This document shows, piece after piece, positions 52,231 to 60,210 of a stretch of 64,000 nucleotides of DNA. The translations under genes and the position numbers were made by a program. This DNA is from Amycolatopsis albispora. Its GTDB lineage: Bacteria; Actinomycetota; Actinomycetes; Mycobacteriales; Pseudonocardiaceae. The stretch lies in assembly GCF_003312875.1 (NCBI RefSeq), contig NZ_CP015163.1, forward strand, positions 1,054,001 to 1,118,000, written 5' to 3'. The notes below the pieces were generated by a model. That model saw nothing but the letters and a program-made list of their open reading frames with translations. It searched no databases and had not been told where the DNA came from. Position 1 is the first letter of the stretch. Every line of letters begins with the position of its first letter.

Positions 52231-52866
52231 TCAGCCCGCCTTGGCGCCCAGCATGTTGAGCACCAGGCCGGCGTACTCGCGCCCGAGCGCGGCGGGTGAC
52301 TTGCGCATGCGGTCGCTGTACCAGCGCGCCACGTCCACGCCGAGCGACAGCACCGCCCTGGCGGCGGTGCGCGGCTCCGGCACGTCGAACTCGCCCGCCT
52401 CCACGCCCTCGGTGATCAGCTCGCGGACCAGCTGCTCGATGCGCCGCCGCAGCCGCCCGACCTCCTCGTACTCCGCCTCCGGCAGCGCCTGCAGCTCGTA
52501 CTGCACGACCCTGGCCACGGTGTGCCGCCGCGCGTGCCAGGCCACGAAGTCCTCGACCAGCGCGGTCATCTTCGCCGTGGCCGGTTCCGGCCGGGCCACC
52601 ACGCGCTCGACCAGCTGCAGCGTCTGCTCGTGGCCGTACTTGCTGATCGCGAACAGCAGCGCCGCCTTCGACGGGAAGTGCACGTACAGCGCGGCCGGGC
52701 TCATCCCGGCGCGGCCGGCGATGTCCCGGGTGGTGGTGGCGTGGAAACCGCGGCGGGCGAAGGACTCGACCCCGGCCAGCATCAGCCGCCTGGCCGCGTC
52801 GGGCTGCACGTCCGGCCACAGCTCGGTCGAGAGTTCGGCCGGCACCGCGCCGCTCGGCTCGCTCAT
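52231..52866 (-). CDS. TetR family regulator divergent from the SDR operon
   Basis: 211 residues. The helix-turn-helix spans about 24-70 (ARRLMLAGVESFARRGFHAT, GMSPAALYVHFPSKAALLFA); the C-terminal domain carries EYEEVGRLRRRIEQLVRELI. GGGGAGGTG precedes the ATG. The 105-base space to the divergent SDR contains the perfect-arm palindrome TAAGCGAGCGCTTA, its probable operator. The family suggests lipid or xenobiotic catabolism control. Confidence 0.87.
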   Translation of the reverse strand: MSEPSGAVPAELSTELWPDVQPDAARRLMLAGVESFARRGFHATTTRDIAGRAGMSPAALYVHFPSKAALLFAISKYGHEQTLQLVERVVARPEPATAKMTALVEDFVAWHARRHTVARVVQYELQALPEAEYEEVGRLRRRIEQLVRELITEGVEAGEFDVPEPRTAARAVLSLGVDVARWYSDRMRKSPAALGREYAGLVLNMLGAKAG

Positions 52867-52923
52867 CGCGGCACACCTCCCCGATCCTGGCGGGCTTGAC
52901 AGGCGGCCCGCCGCTGCACAGTG

Positions 52924-52937
52924 TAAGCGAGCGCTTA
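52924..52937. promoter_or_regulatory. TetR operator candidate TAAGCGAGCGCTTA
   Basis: Six-base arms TAAGCG/CGCTTA around AG, between the divergent TetR and SDR genes. The same half-sites occur in the palindrome at 58786-58801 upstream of another TetR gene. Confidence 0.6.
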
Positions 52938-52971
52938 GCTCGGGCTTCAGCCATCAAGGAGAACGACCACG

Positions 52972-53724
52972 ATGAACTCGTTGAAGGACCGCGTCGCGAT
53001 CGTCACCGGCGCGAGCCGGGGCATCGGCCTCGGCATCGCCCGCACCCTCGTCGACCGGGGCGCCAAGGTGGTCATCACCGCGCGCAAGCCGGAACCGCTG
53101 GCCGAGGCGGTCGCCGAACTGGGCGGGCCGGACCACGCGGTCGCCGTGCCCGGCAAGGCCGACGACGCGGCGCACCAGGCCGAGACCGTCGCCAAGGCGG
53201 TGGAGACCTTCGGCAGCCTCGACATGCTGGTCAACAACACCGGCATCAATCCGGTCTACGGGCCGACGCTGGACATCGAAGCCGAAGCGGCGGCGAAGAT
53301 CCTCGCGGTCAACGTGCTGGCGCCGCTGGCCTGGACGCGCCAGGCGCGTGACGCGTGGATGGGCGAGCACGGCGGGTCGGTGGTCAACGTGGCTTCGGTC
53401 GCCGGGCTCGGCGCGTCGCCGGGCATCGGCATGTACGGCATCAGCAAGGCCGCGCTGATCCGGCTGACCGTGGAACTCGGTGCGGAGCTGGGGCCGGGCA
53501 TCCGGGTCAACGCGGTCGCGCCGGCGGTGGTCAAGACCAAGTTCGCCACGGCGCTGTACGAAGGCCGTGAGGAGGAGGTTTCGGCCGCGTACCCGATGAA
53601 GCGGCTCGGCGTGCCCGACGACATCGCGAGCGCGGTGGCCTTCCTGCTCTCCGACGAAGCGAGCTGGATCACCGGGCAGACCATGGTGCTCGACGGCGGC
53701 CGCACGCTGGTCGGTGGCCTGTGA
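52972..53724 (+). CDS. Short-chain dehydrogenase/reductase (FabG-like)
   Basis: 250 residues, classical SDR. TGASRGIGLGIA binds the cofactor, NNTGINPVYG is the structural loop, Ser in NVASVAGLGAS and Tyr/Lys in GMYGISKAAL form the active site, and WITGQTMVLDGG ends the fold. It probably reduces a 3-oxoacyl or oxidises a hydroxyacyl substrate. AGGAG precedes the ATG. It is the first gene after the palindrome and its stop overlaps the next SDR start (GTGA). Confidence 0.88.
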   Translation: MNSLKDRVAIVTGASRGIGLGIARTLVDRGAKVVITARKPEPLAEAVAELGGPDHAVAVPGKADDAAHQAETVAKAVETFGSLDMLVNNTGINPVYGPTLDIEAEAAAKILAVNVLAPLAWTRQARDAWMGEHGGSVVNVASVAGLGASPGIGMYGISKAALIRLTVELGAELGPGIRVNAVAPAVVKTKFATALYEGREEEVSAAYPMKRLGVPDDIASAVAFLLSDEASWITGQTMVLDGGRTLVGGL

Positions 53725-54512
53725 CCGTGGGGCTCGTGGGGCTCGAGGGCGCCGGGATCGTCGTCACCGGCGGCGGCGCCGGCATCGGCGCGGCGATGGC
53801 GCGCCGGTTCCACGCCGAAGGCGCCCGGGTGGTGGTCGCCGATCTCGACGGTGACGCGGCCGCCGCGGTGGCGGAGGAGATCGGCGGGACCGCGGTCGCC
53901 GGGGACGCCGCCGGGGTCGAGGGTGTGGAGCGGCTGCTCGCCCGGTCACGCGAGGTGCTCGGCGAGATCGATGTTTTCTGCGCCAACGCGGGCATCGCGC
54001 CGCTCGGCGGGGCGGACAGCCCCGAGGAGGTGTGGGCACGTACCTGGGACGTCAACGTGATGGCCCACGTCCGGGCGGCGAACGCGCTGCTGCCGGAGTG
54101 GCTCGACCGCGGGCGCGGCCGGTTCGTCGCGACGGTGTCCGCGGCCGGGATCCTGACCAGCCTGGGCTCGGCGCCGTATTCGGTGACCAAGCACGGCGCG
54201 CTGGCGTTCGCCGAATGGCTCAGCGCCACCTACCGCCACCGCGGCATCGACGTGCACGCGGTGTGCCCGCAGGGCGTGCGCACGAACATGCTGGCCAACA
54301 CCGGGAAAGGCGGTCAGCTGCTGATGGGCGCGTCGGCGATCGAGCCGGAGCAGGTGGTGGACGCGCTGCTCGAAGCCATTGCCGAGAAGCGGTTCCTGGT
54401 GCTGCCGCACCCGGAGGTCGCCGACTACTACGCCGCGCGCGCCACGCAGACCGATCGGTGGCTGGGCGGGATGAACAAGCTGCAGCGGAAGGTCGAAGCG
54501 CTCGGGGAGTGA
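53721..54512 (+). CDS. Short-chain dehydrogenase/reductase
   Basis: 263 residues. TGGGAGIGAAMARRFHAEGA, CANAGIAPLGG, SAAGILTSLGSAPYSVTKHG give the complete SDR set with Tyr and Lys. The C-terminal part (HPEVADYYAARATQTDRWLG) is the ending typical of a family of longer actinobacterial SDRs used in lipid metabolism. Translation is coupled to the preceding SDR by a four-base overlap, and the carboxyltransferase gene starts two bases after its stop. Confidence 0.86.
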   Translation: MTVGLVGLEGAGIVVTGGGAGIGAAMARRFHAEGARVVVADLDGDAAAAVAEEIGGTAVAGDAAGVEGVERLLARSREVLGEIDVFCANAGIAPLGGADSPEEVWARTWDVNVMAHVRAANALLPEWLDRGRGRFVATVSAAGILTSLGSAPYSVTKHGALAFAEWLSATYRHRGIDVHAVCPQGVRTNMLANTGKGGQLLMGASAIEPEQVVDALLEAIAEKRFLVLPHPEVADYYAARATQTDRWLGGMNKLQRKVEALGE

Positions 54513-54513
54513 G

Positions 54514-56070
54514 ATGACCGGGGAGTGGCAGGCCGAGGTTGACGAGATCGCCCGGCGGCGCGAGCTGGCCCACCGCATGGGCGGCGAGGCGAAAGTCGCC
54601 CGCCAGCACGCGGCCGGGCGGCTCACCGTGCGCGAGCGGATCGAGGCACTGGCCGATCCGGGCAGCTTTGACGAGATCGGCGTGCTCGCCGGGTTCGGTC
54701 AGTACACATCGGACGGTGAACTGGCGTCGTTCACCCCGGCCAACTTCGTGGTCGGCACGGCCAGGCTGGACGGGCGCCGGGTGGCGCTCGGTGCGGACGA
54801 CTTCACCGTGCGCGGTGGCGCGGCCGACGCCGCGATCGCCGGGAAGCAGGTGCTCGCCGAGCGGTTGGCCGGTGAGCTCGGCATGCCGCTGGTCCGCCTG
54901 ATCGAGGGCACCGGTGGCGGTGGGAGCGTGAAGTCGCTGGAGGACTCCGGCTTCACCTATGTGCCCGCCAATCCCGGCTGGGATCTGGTGGTGGACAACC
55001 TTTCCGCGGTGCCGGTGGTCTCGGCCTGCCTCGGGCCGGTGGCCGGGCTGGGCGCGGCTCGGGCGGTGATGTCGCACCTTTGTGTGCTGGTCGAGGGCAT
55101 CGGGCAGCTGTTCGTGGCCGGGCCGCCGCTGGTGCGGCACGCCACCGGCGAGGATCTGTCCAAAGAGGAACTCGGTGGCGCCGCGGTGCACCGGCGCAGT
55201 GGTGCGGTCGAGCGGATCGTGGGCAGTGAGGCCGAAGCCTTCGCCGTGATCAAGGCGTTCCTGTCGTATCTGCCGTCCAATGTGGATTCTTTGCCACCGG
55301 TGGTGCCGTCGCCGGACGATCCGGCGCGGGCGGACGAGGTGCTGCTTTCGCTGGTACCGCGCAACCGGCGCAAGCCGTACCGCCTGCGGCCGCTGCTGGA
55401 CGCGGTGTTCGACGCCGGTTCGGTGTTCGACTACGCGTGCTACGGCGGTTCGGCCTACACCGGCCTCGCGCGGCTGGACGGCCATCCCGTCGGCGTGCTC
55501 GCCACCGACCCGTACCGCGGCGTCACGCTGACCGCGGAGGGCGCCGACGCGGTCACCCGGCTGGTCGACCTGTGCGAGACCTTCCACCTGCCGCTGGTCA
55601 GCCTGACCGACCAGGCGGGCATGGTGATCGGCTCGGCGGGGGAGCAGCGCGGCTCGATCCGCCGTGGCGCGCGGGCGATCACCGCCGTGTACCAGGCGCG
55701 GGTGCCGTCGGCCGAGGTGATCGTGCGGCGGGTGTTCGGCGTGGGCGGCGCCGGGATCACCAACCGGCACCGGCTGGTCCGCCGCTGGGCGTGGCCGTCG
55801 GGTGACTGGGGTTCGCTGCCGGTCGAGGGCGGGATCGAGGCCGCGTACCGCGCGGAACTGGAGGCGGCGGAGAACCCGGAGCGACTGCTGGCGGAGATCC
55901 GCGAACGGCTGGACGCGGTGCGCTCGCCGTTCCGCACGGCCGAGCGGTTCGGCGTGGAGGACGTGATCGACCCCCGCGAAACCCGTGCGCGGCTGTGCGA
56001 CTGGGTGACCGACGCCTACCGGGTGCTGCCGAAACTGCTCGGCCGCCCGTCGTTCGGCATGCGGCCGTGA
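54514..56070 (+). CDS. Acyl-CoA carboxylase carboxyltransferase-like subunit without a biotin partner nearby
   Basis: 518 residues with both carboxyltransferase lobes: VRLIEGTGGGGSVKSLEDSG, FVAGPPLVRHATGEDLSKEE, and in the second lobe LVSLTDQAGMVIGSAGEQRG with VRRVFGVGGAGITNRHRL. The second lobe is divergent from usual acetyl/propionyl-CoA enzymes, where GGSYGAGH-like sequence stands. No biotin carboxylase or carrier gene is beside it, so it must borrow one (such as that at 41570) or has a different role. It ends the SDR-SDR-CT operon. Confidence 0.82.
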   Translation: MTGEWQAEVDEIARRRELAHRMGGEAKVARQHAAGRLTVRERIEALADPGSFDEIGVLAGFGQYTSDGELASFTPANFVVGTARLDGRRVALGADDFTVRGGAADAAIAGKQVLAERLAGELGMPLVRLIEGTGGGGSVKSLEDSGFTYVPANPGWDLVVDNLSAVPVVSACLGPVAGLGAARAVMSHLCVLVEGIGQLFVAGPPLVRHATGEDLSKEELGGAAVHRRSGAVERIVGSEAEAFAVIKAFLSYLPSNVDSLPPVVPSPDDPARADEVLLSLVPRNRRKPYRLRPLLDAVFDAGSVFDYACYGGSAYTGLARLDGHPVGVLATDPYRGVTLTAEGADAVTRLVDLCETFHLPLVSLTDQAGMVIGSAGEQRGSIRRGARAITAVYQARVPSAEVIVRRVFGVGGAGITNRHRLVRRWAWPSGDWGSLPVEGGIEAAYRAELEAAENPERLLAEIRERLDAVRSPFRTAERFGVEDVIDPRETRARLCDWVTDAYRVLPKLLGRPSFGMRP

Positions 56071-56125
56071 GGTAGCTGTCGCATTTCCGCTAGCGTGACG
56101 TCGCGGGCGCGGCGATGCTGGTGCG

Positions 56126-57454
56126 GTGCGAGAGGTACACGAGGACACCGAGCGGTGCGTGCGGGCCGTGCGGTCGAAGGACGCCCGGTTCGACGGCTGG
56201 TTCTTCACCGCCGTGCTGACCACGCGGATCTACTGCCGTCCCAGCTGCCCGGTGGTCCCGCCCAAGGCCGAGAACATGCGCTTCCTGCCCAGCGCGGCGG
56301 CCGCGCAGCAGGCCGGGTTCCGCGCGTGCAAGCGCTGCCGCCCCGACGCGAGCCCCGGTTCGCCGCGCTGGAACGAGCGGGCCGACCTGGTGGCCAGGGC
56401 GATGCGCCTGATCGCCGACGGCGTGGTCGACCGCGACGGCGTCGACGGGCTCGCGCGCCGGCTCGGCTACAGCGTCCGCCAGGTGCAGCGGCAGCTGCTC
56501 GCCGAACTCGGCGCCGGGCCGCTGGCGCTGGCCAGGGCGCAGCGAGCGCAGACCGCGCGGCTGCTGATCGAAACCAGCGCGCTGCCGATGAGCGAGGTCG
56601 CGCTGGCGGCCGGGTTCGCCAGCCTGCGCACGTTCAACGACACCGTGCGCGAGGTCTTCGCGATGTCACCGACCGAACTGCGCCGCCGGGCCGGGAACGG
56701 CGGACCGGCGTCGGGCTCGCTTTCCCTCCGGCTGCCGTTCCGCACCCCGCTGTACGCCGACAGCCTGTTCGCGACACTCGCCACCGAAGCGCTGCCGGGT
56801 GTGGAGGAGTGGCGTGACGGCGCGTACCGGCGGACGCTGCGCCTGCCGCACGGCCCGGCGATCGTGTCGCTGCGGCCGATGCCGGGTCACATAGCGGCGG
56901 AGTTGTCACTGGCCGACCTGCGTGACCTGCACACCGCGATCAACCGCTGCCGCCGCCTGCTCGATCTCGACGCCGATCCCGTCGCGGTCGACGCACTGCT
57001 GGCCGAGGACCCCGCCCTCGCTCCGCTCGTCGCCGCGTACCCCGGTCGCCGGGTGCCGCGCACGGTGGACGGCGCCGAGTTCGCGCTGCGGGCGTTCGCG
57101 GGGGAGAAGGCGGCGGAACTGGTGGCGAAGCACGGCGACCCGGTCGCCGATCCCGGCGGCGGGCTTTCGTTGCTCTTCCCGGAACCCGCGGCGCTGGTCG
57201 ACGAGGAACCGGTCGCCGAACTGGCCCGGGCATTGGCCGAGGGTGAACTCGAACTCGGCGCGGGCAGCGACTGGACGCGGGCCAGGGCGCGGCTGGCCGC
57301 CCTCGATCCGGCCAAGGTGGAGCTGATCGCGATGCGCGCGCTGGGTGATCCGGACGCCTTCCCGTGCGCGGGGGACGGCAGGCGATGGCGCCCGTGGCGG
57401 GCCTACGCCGCACAACATCTCGAAAACGCTGGAAGGGAAAGGGAAATCGCATGA
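56126..57454 (+). CDS. Ada-type activator fused to an AlkA-like domain
   Basis: 442 residues. The Ada zinc domain carries Cys37, Cys41, Cys68 and Cys71 (IYCRPSCPV, FRACKRCRPD), with one Cys accepting methyl from phosphotriesters. An AraC helix-turn-helix pair follows (about 85-185: GLARRLGYSVRQVQRQLLAE, AALAAGFASLRTFND-like). Residues 200-440 are AlkA-like, but the helix-hairpin-helix normally reading LPGIGPWTA is replaced by LDPAKVELIAMRALGDPDAF and the region around the catalytic Asp is shortened. It likely still works as an alkylation-response activator. The GTG at 56126 is used; its stop overlaps ogt. Confidence 0.88.
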   Translation: MREVHEDTERCVRAVRSKDARFDGWFFTAVLTTRIYCRPSCPVVPPKAENMRFLPSAAAAQQAGFRACKRCRPDASPGSPRWNERADLVARAMRLIADGVVDRDGVDGLARRLGYSVRQVQRQLLAELGAGPLALARAQRAQTARLLIETSALPMSEVALAAGFASLRTFNDTVREVFAMSPTELRRRAGNGGPASGSLSLRLPFRTPLYADSLFATLATEALPGVEEWRDGAYRRTLRLPHGPAIVSLRPMPGHIAAELSLADLRDLHTAINRCRRLLDLDADPVAVDALLAEDPALAPLVAAYPGRRVPRTVDGAEFALRAFAGEKAAELVAKHGDPVADPGGGLSLLFPEPAALVDEEPVAELARALAEGELELGAGSDWTRARARLAALDPAKVELIAMRALGDPDAFPCAGDGRRWRPWRAYAAQHLENAGREREIA

Positions 57455-57942
57455 GGGCCCACACGGTGGTGGACAGCCCCGTCGGCAAGCTGACGCTGGT
57501 GGCCGAAGGTGACCGGCTGGCCGGTGTCTACATGGAACAGCAGCGGCACCTGCCGCCGGAGGAAACCTTCGGCGTGCGTGACGAGACGCCGTTCGCCGAG
57601 ACCACGCGCCAGCTCGACGAGTACTTCGCCGGGCAGCGCCGGGAGTTCGCTCTCCCGCTGCACTTCGACGGGACCGAGTTCCAGCGTTCGGTGTGGATGG
57701 AGCTGTCGCGGATTCCGTACGGGGAAACGGTTTCCTACGCCGAACTGGCGGCGAGGATCGGCAAACCGACGGCGGTGCGCGCGGTGGGCGCGGCCAACGG
57801 GCGCAACCCGATCAGCATCATCGTGCCGTGCCACCGGGTGATCGGCAGCGGCGGCAGCCTCACCGGGTACGGCGGTGGGCTGCCGCGCAAGCAGTTCCTG
57901 CTCGCCTTCGAAGGGGTGCCGGGTCAGCTTTCGCTGGGGTAG
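57451..57942 (+). CDS. ogt: Methylated-DNA-protein-cysteine S-methyltransferase
   Basis: 163 residues. The active-site Cys127 lies in IIVPCHRVIG, and the helix-turn-helix that flips the base is FQRSVWMELSRIPYGETVSY. It removes methyl groups from O6-methylguanine irreversibly. The ATG overlaps the Ada-AlkA stop (ATGA), so the two repair genes are co-translated. It converges on the enoyl-CoA hydratase gene, with 19 bases of overlap at the 3' ends. Confidence 0.95.
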   Translation: MRAHTVVDSPVGKLTLVAEGDRLAGVYMEQQRHLPPEETFGVRDETPFAETTRQLDEYFAGQRREFALPLHFDGTEFQRSVWMELSRIPYGETVSYAELAARIGKPTAVRAVGAANGRNPISIIVPCHRVIGSGGSLTGYGGGLPRKQFLLAFEGVPGQLSLG

Positions 57943-58742
57943 GGCGGAAACGCGGGCGGGCGGCGCTCGGTCCAGCTGGCCACGCCCTCGGCGAGTTCCG
58001 GGTGGCCGAAGGACTCGACCATCAGCGCGGTGGCGCGCCGCGCGGACTCGGCCAGCGGCAGCGCCGCCTCCACGCGCAGTTGCTCCTTGATCAACGCCAT
58101 CGACCGGGGCGCGCTGTAGGTGGCGAGTTCGCGCGCGTACGCCGTCGCCGCGGTGAGCAGTTCCTCCGGCGGCACGACCTCCTGCACCAGTCCGTAGTCC
58201 AGCGCCTGTTCGGCGGTGAACGTGCGGCCCGAGAGCAGGAGGTCCAGCGCGCGGCCGCGGCCGACGAGTTCCGGCAGCAGCTTGGCGATGCCGTATTCGG
58301 CGATCAGCCCGCGCCGCACGAACGCGGTGGTGAACTTCGCGCCCGACGCCGCGAACCGGACGTCGGCGGCGCAGGCGACCACAAAACCGAGCCCGGCGCA
58401 GCCGCCGTTGATCGCGGCGACCACCGGTTTCGCCACGGTCGCGGCGGCGAGCACGTCGGCGTGGCCACCGTCGTCAGCGGCCACCTCCTCGTCGGCCACG
58501 CCGGTGGCGCCGATGCCCGCGAGCGCGTCGAGATCGGCGCCAGGGCAGAACGAGCGGCCGTCGCCGGTGACCACCACCGCGCGCACGGCCGGATCCCGTT
58601 CGGCTTCCCGCAGGGTCCGGCCGTAGCGCGTGCGCATGGCCGGGTCCATCGCGTTGTGCCGTTCGGGGCGCTCGAAGGTGAGCGTGGCGACGCCGCTCGA
58701 CACGGCGTACCGCAGGCCGTCGGCCAGGGTGGTTCCGGACAT
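57924..58742 (-). CDS. Enoyl-CoA hydratase family protein
   Basis: 272 residues. GRSFCPGADLDAL and INGGCAGLGFVVACAADVRF form the oxyanion hole; the catalytic Glu is in LIAEYGIAKLLPELVG, while the first Glu position is not acidic. A short insert (GIGATGVADEEVAADDGG) lies before the second helix. The ATG at 58742 follows AGGAGG. Its upstream region, shared with the TetR gene at 59024, carries the CTAAGCGGTTGCTTAG palindrome 44 bases from the start. Confidence 0.88.
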   Translation of the reverse strand: MSGTTLADGLRYAVSSGVATLTFERPERHNAMDPAMRTRYGRTLREAERDPAVRAVVVTGDGRSFCPGADLDALAGIGATGVADEEVAADDGGHADVLAAATVAKPVVAAINGGCAGLGFVVACAADVRFAASGAKFTTAFVRRGLIAEYGIAKLLPELVGRGRALDLLLSGRTFTAEQALDYGLVQEVVPPEELLTAATAYARELATYSAPRSMALIKEQLRVEAALPLAESARRATALMVESFGHPELAEGVASWTERRPPAFPPYPSES

Positions 58743-58785
58743 CGGGCGCCTCCTGGTGTGCTCATGTCCTTGGGACAGCTACAGA

Positions 58786-58801
58786 CTAAGCGGTTGCTTA
58801 G
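58786..58801. promoter_or_regulatory. TetR operator candidate CTAAGCGGTTGCTTAG
   Basis: CTAAGC/GCTTAG arms around GGTT, upstream of the minus-strand enoyl-CoA hydratase. It shares TAAGCG...GCTTA half-sites with the site at 52924-52937, suggesting related regulators or one regulon. Confidence 0.55.
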
Positions 58802-58843
58802 GTCTCCGTCGAGGCGTAACTTCGAGAGCGCGGGTATCGCCCG

Positions 58844-58998
58844 ATCGAGGTGTTCGGCGCGCCACCGGGGACGCTGAGTGGCAAGATCCTGCGCCGGGAG
58901 TTCCGGGCGCGCGGACGAGCGGTGGACCGGTGTACGTACAGTGATCACCGGATCGGTAGGCTCAGCGTCCGATCAGGGCCGGCTCGCCGCAGGTGAGC
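58844..58998 (+). pseudogene. Remnant of an acyl-CoA synthetase C-terminus
   Basis: The plus-strand frame reads IEVFGAPPGTLSGKILRREF RARGRAV and ends at a TGA at 58996-58998. TLSGKILRREFRAR is the C-terminal catalytic-Lys motif of FadD-type AMP-forming ligases (usual form GK-LRRELR). No start or upstream domain is present, so only the tail survives, beside two other fatty-acid genes. The downstream part of the frame is not conserved. Confidence 0.55.
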
Positions 58999-59023
58999 CG
59001 GGTGAGGCGAAGGGGACCGGGCG

Positions 59024-59653
59024 ATGACTCGAGCCAGCACCGGCAAGCCGGGGACCACGGTCGAGGAGAACGGTTACGCTCCGGGGTCGGTACCGCGGCG
59101 GCTGCTTTCGGTGGCCACCAAGCTTTTTGCCAAGAAAGGCTTCGACCGGACGTCGGTGCAGGAGATCGTCGAGGCGGCCGGCGTCACCAAGGGCGCGATG
59201 TACCACTACTTCGGCTCGAAGGACGATCTGCTCTACGAGATCTACGCGCGGGTGCTGCGCGAGCAGACCGACCAGCTGGAGCGGCTGATGGCGAGCGACG
59301 CGCCGCTGGCCGAACGGCTCAGCGCCGCCGCTTCCGACGTGGTGGTCAGCACGATCGCCAATCTCGACGACGCCACCATCTTCATGCAGTCGATGCACCA
59401 CCTGAGCCCGGAGAAGCAGAAGTCGGTGCGTGCCGAGCGCCGCAAGTACCACGAGCGGTTCCGGTCGCTGATCGAGGAAGGGCAGGCCAGCGGCGAGTTC
59501 CGCGCCGACAAGCCCGCCGATCTGGTGCTGGACTTCTTCTTCGGCGGGGTGCACCACCTGGGTTCGTGGTACCGCCGCAGCGGCTCGATGTCCGCGCAGC
59601 AGGTCGGCGACCACTACGCGGACCTGCTGCTTTCCGCGTTGCGGCCGCTCTAG
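59024..59653 (+). CDS. TetR family regulator of lipid catabolism (KstR2/FadR-like)
   Basis: 209 residues. The helix-turn-helix is SVPRRLLSVATKLFAKKGFD with VTKGAMYHYFGSKDDLLYEI; the ligand domain ends GSWYRRSGSMSAQQVGDHYA, a C-terminus shared with KstR2-like acyl-CoA-sensing repressors. It is divergent from the enoyl-CoA hydratase, with a palindromic operator and an acyl-CoA-ligase remnant between, and probably represses fatty-acid or sterol-ring genes nearby, including the dehydrogenase operon at 61484-64000 (inference). Confidence 0.87.
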   Translation: MTRASTGKPGTTVEENGYAPGSVPRRLLSVATKLFAKKGFDRTSVQEIVEAAGVTKGAMYHYFGSKDDLLYEIYARVLREQTDQLERLMASDAPLAERLSAAASDVVVSTIANLDDATIFMQSMHHLSPEKQKSVRAERRKYHERFRSLIEEGQASGEFRADKPADLVLDFFFGGVHHLGSWYRRSGSMSAQQVGDHYADLLLSALRPL

Positions 59654-59661
59654 AGCTCTCT

Positions 59662-60048
59662 TCAATACGGCACGACGGCGCGGGGGAAGATGTCGTCGAG
59701 GCGGCGTTCCACCACGGTGCCCGCCGGGTAGTGGGCGGCCAGGCGGAGCAGGCTGGCGGCCAGCTCGCCGGCGATGTCGGCGGGGAAGCCCTGCTGGTCG
59801 AGGCTGGAGCGGATGGCCTCGACGTAGTCGGCCTCGGTGAAGCCCGGCCGGTCGACCACCATCGCGGTGGTGCCCGCGCGGTGGGAGTTCATGCCGGAGA
59901 AGGCGCGCCCGCAGCCGCACCCGCCGTCGGGGTCGGCTTGGTCCTCGCTGCAGACCAGGCCGATCCAGACCAGTTCCCCGTCGACGCAGTAGCTGAAGTC
60001 GTTCCCGCGGCTGCCCTGGGTCACCGAGGTCGCGACGAGCAGTTTCAT
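59662..60048 (-). CDS. Conserved hypothetical protein (DUF7715-like)
   Basis: 128 residues, soluble. It opens MKLLVATSVTQGSRGNDFSY and carries a Cys-rich stretch DPDGGCGCGRAFSGMNSHRA in which three Cys cluster near a His, suggestive of metal binding. I recognise it only as a protein found in actinomycetes without known function. The ATG follows GGAGGAAGCC-like sequence. The 3' end is eight bases from the convergent TetR stop. Confidence 0.65.
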   Translation of the reverse strand: MKLLVATSVTQGSRGNDFSYCVDGELVWIGLVCSEDQADPDGGCGCGRAFSGMNSHRAGTTAMVVDRPGFTEADYVEAIRSSLDQQGFPADIAGELAASLLRLAAHYPAGTVVERRLDDIFPRAVVPY

Positions 60049-60166
60049 GGCTTCCTCCCGGCCGGCGAATCACCTGCCTCACCAGTACCACCCGCCACCG
60101 ACAAAACCCACCGCCAGCCGGGTCCGTGCCCGTTGCTCCGAGGTGGGTTGCGCCTGACCGGCCCGG

Positions 60167-60210
60167 TGTCACGAATGTGGCTTTCGGGACACCAAACGTC
60201 TCGAAAGCCA
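60167..60210. repeat. Hairpin repeat copy B, left part, interrupted by IS30
   Basis: Bases 60167-60210 match the first 44 bases of copy A (26521) with three differences. The remaining 11 bases, CATTCGTGACA, are found beyond the insertion element at 61435-61445. Together they restore the full 55-base hairpin. Confidence 0.85.
60207..60210. repeat. Left copy of the target-site duplication (GCCA)
   Basis: GCCA here is repeated at 61431-61434 and occurs once in the uninterrupted hairpin copy A, so it marks the 4-bp duplication made by insertion. Confidence 0.75.
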
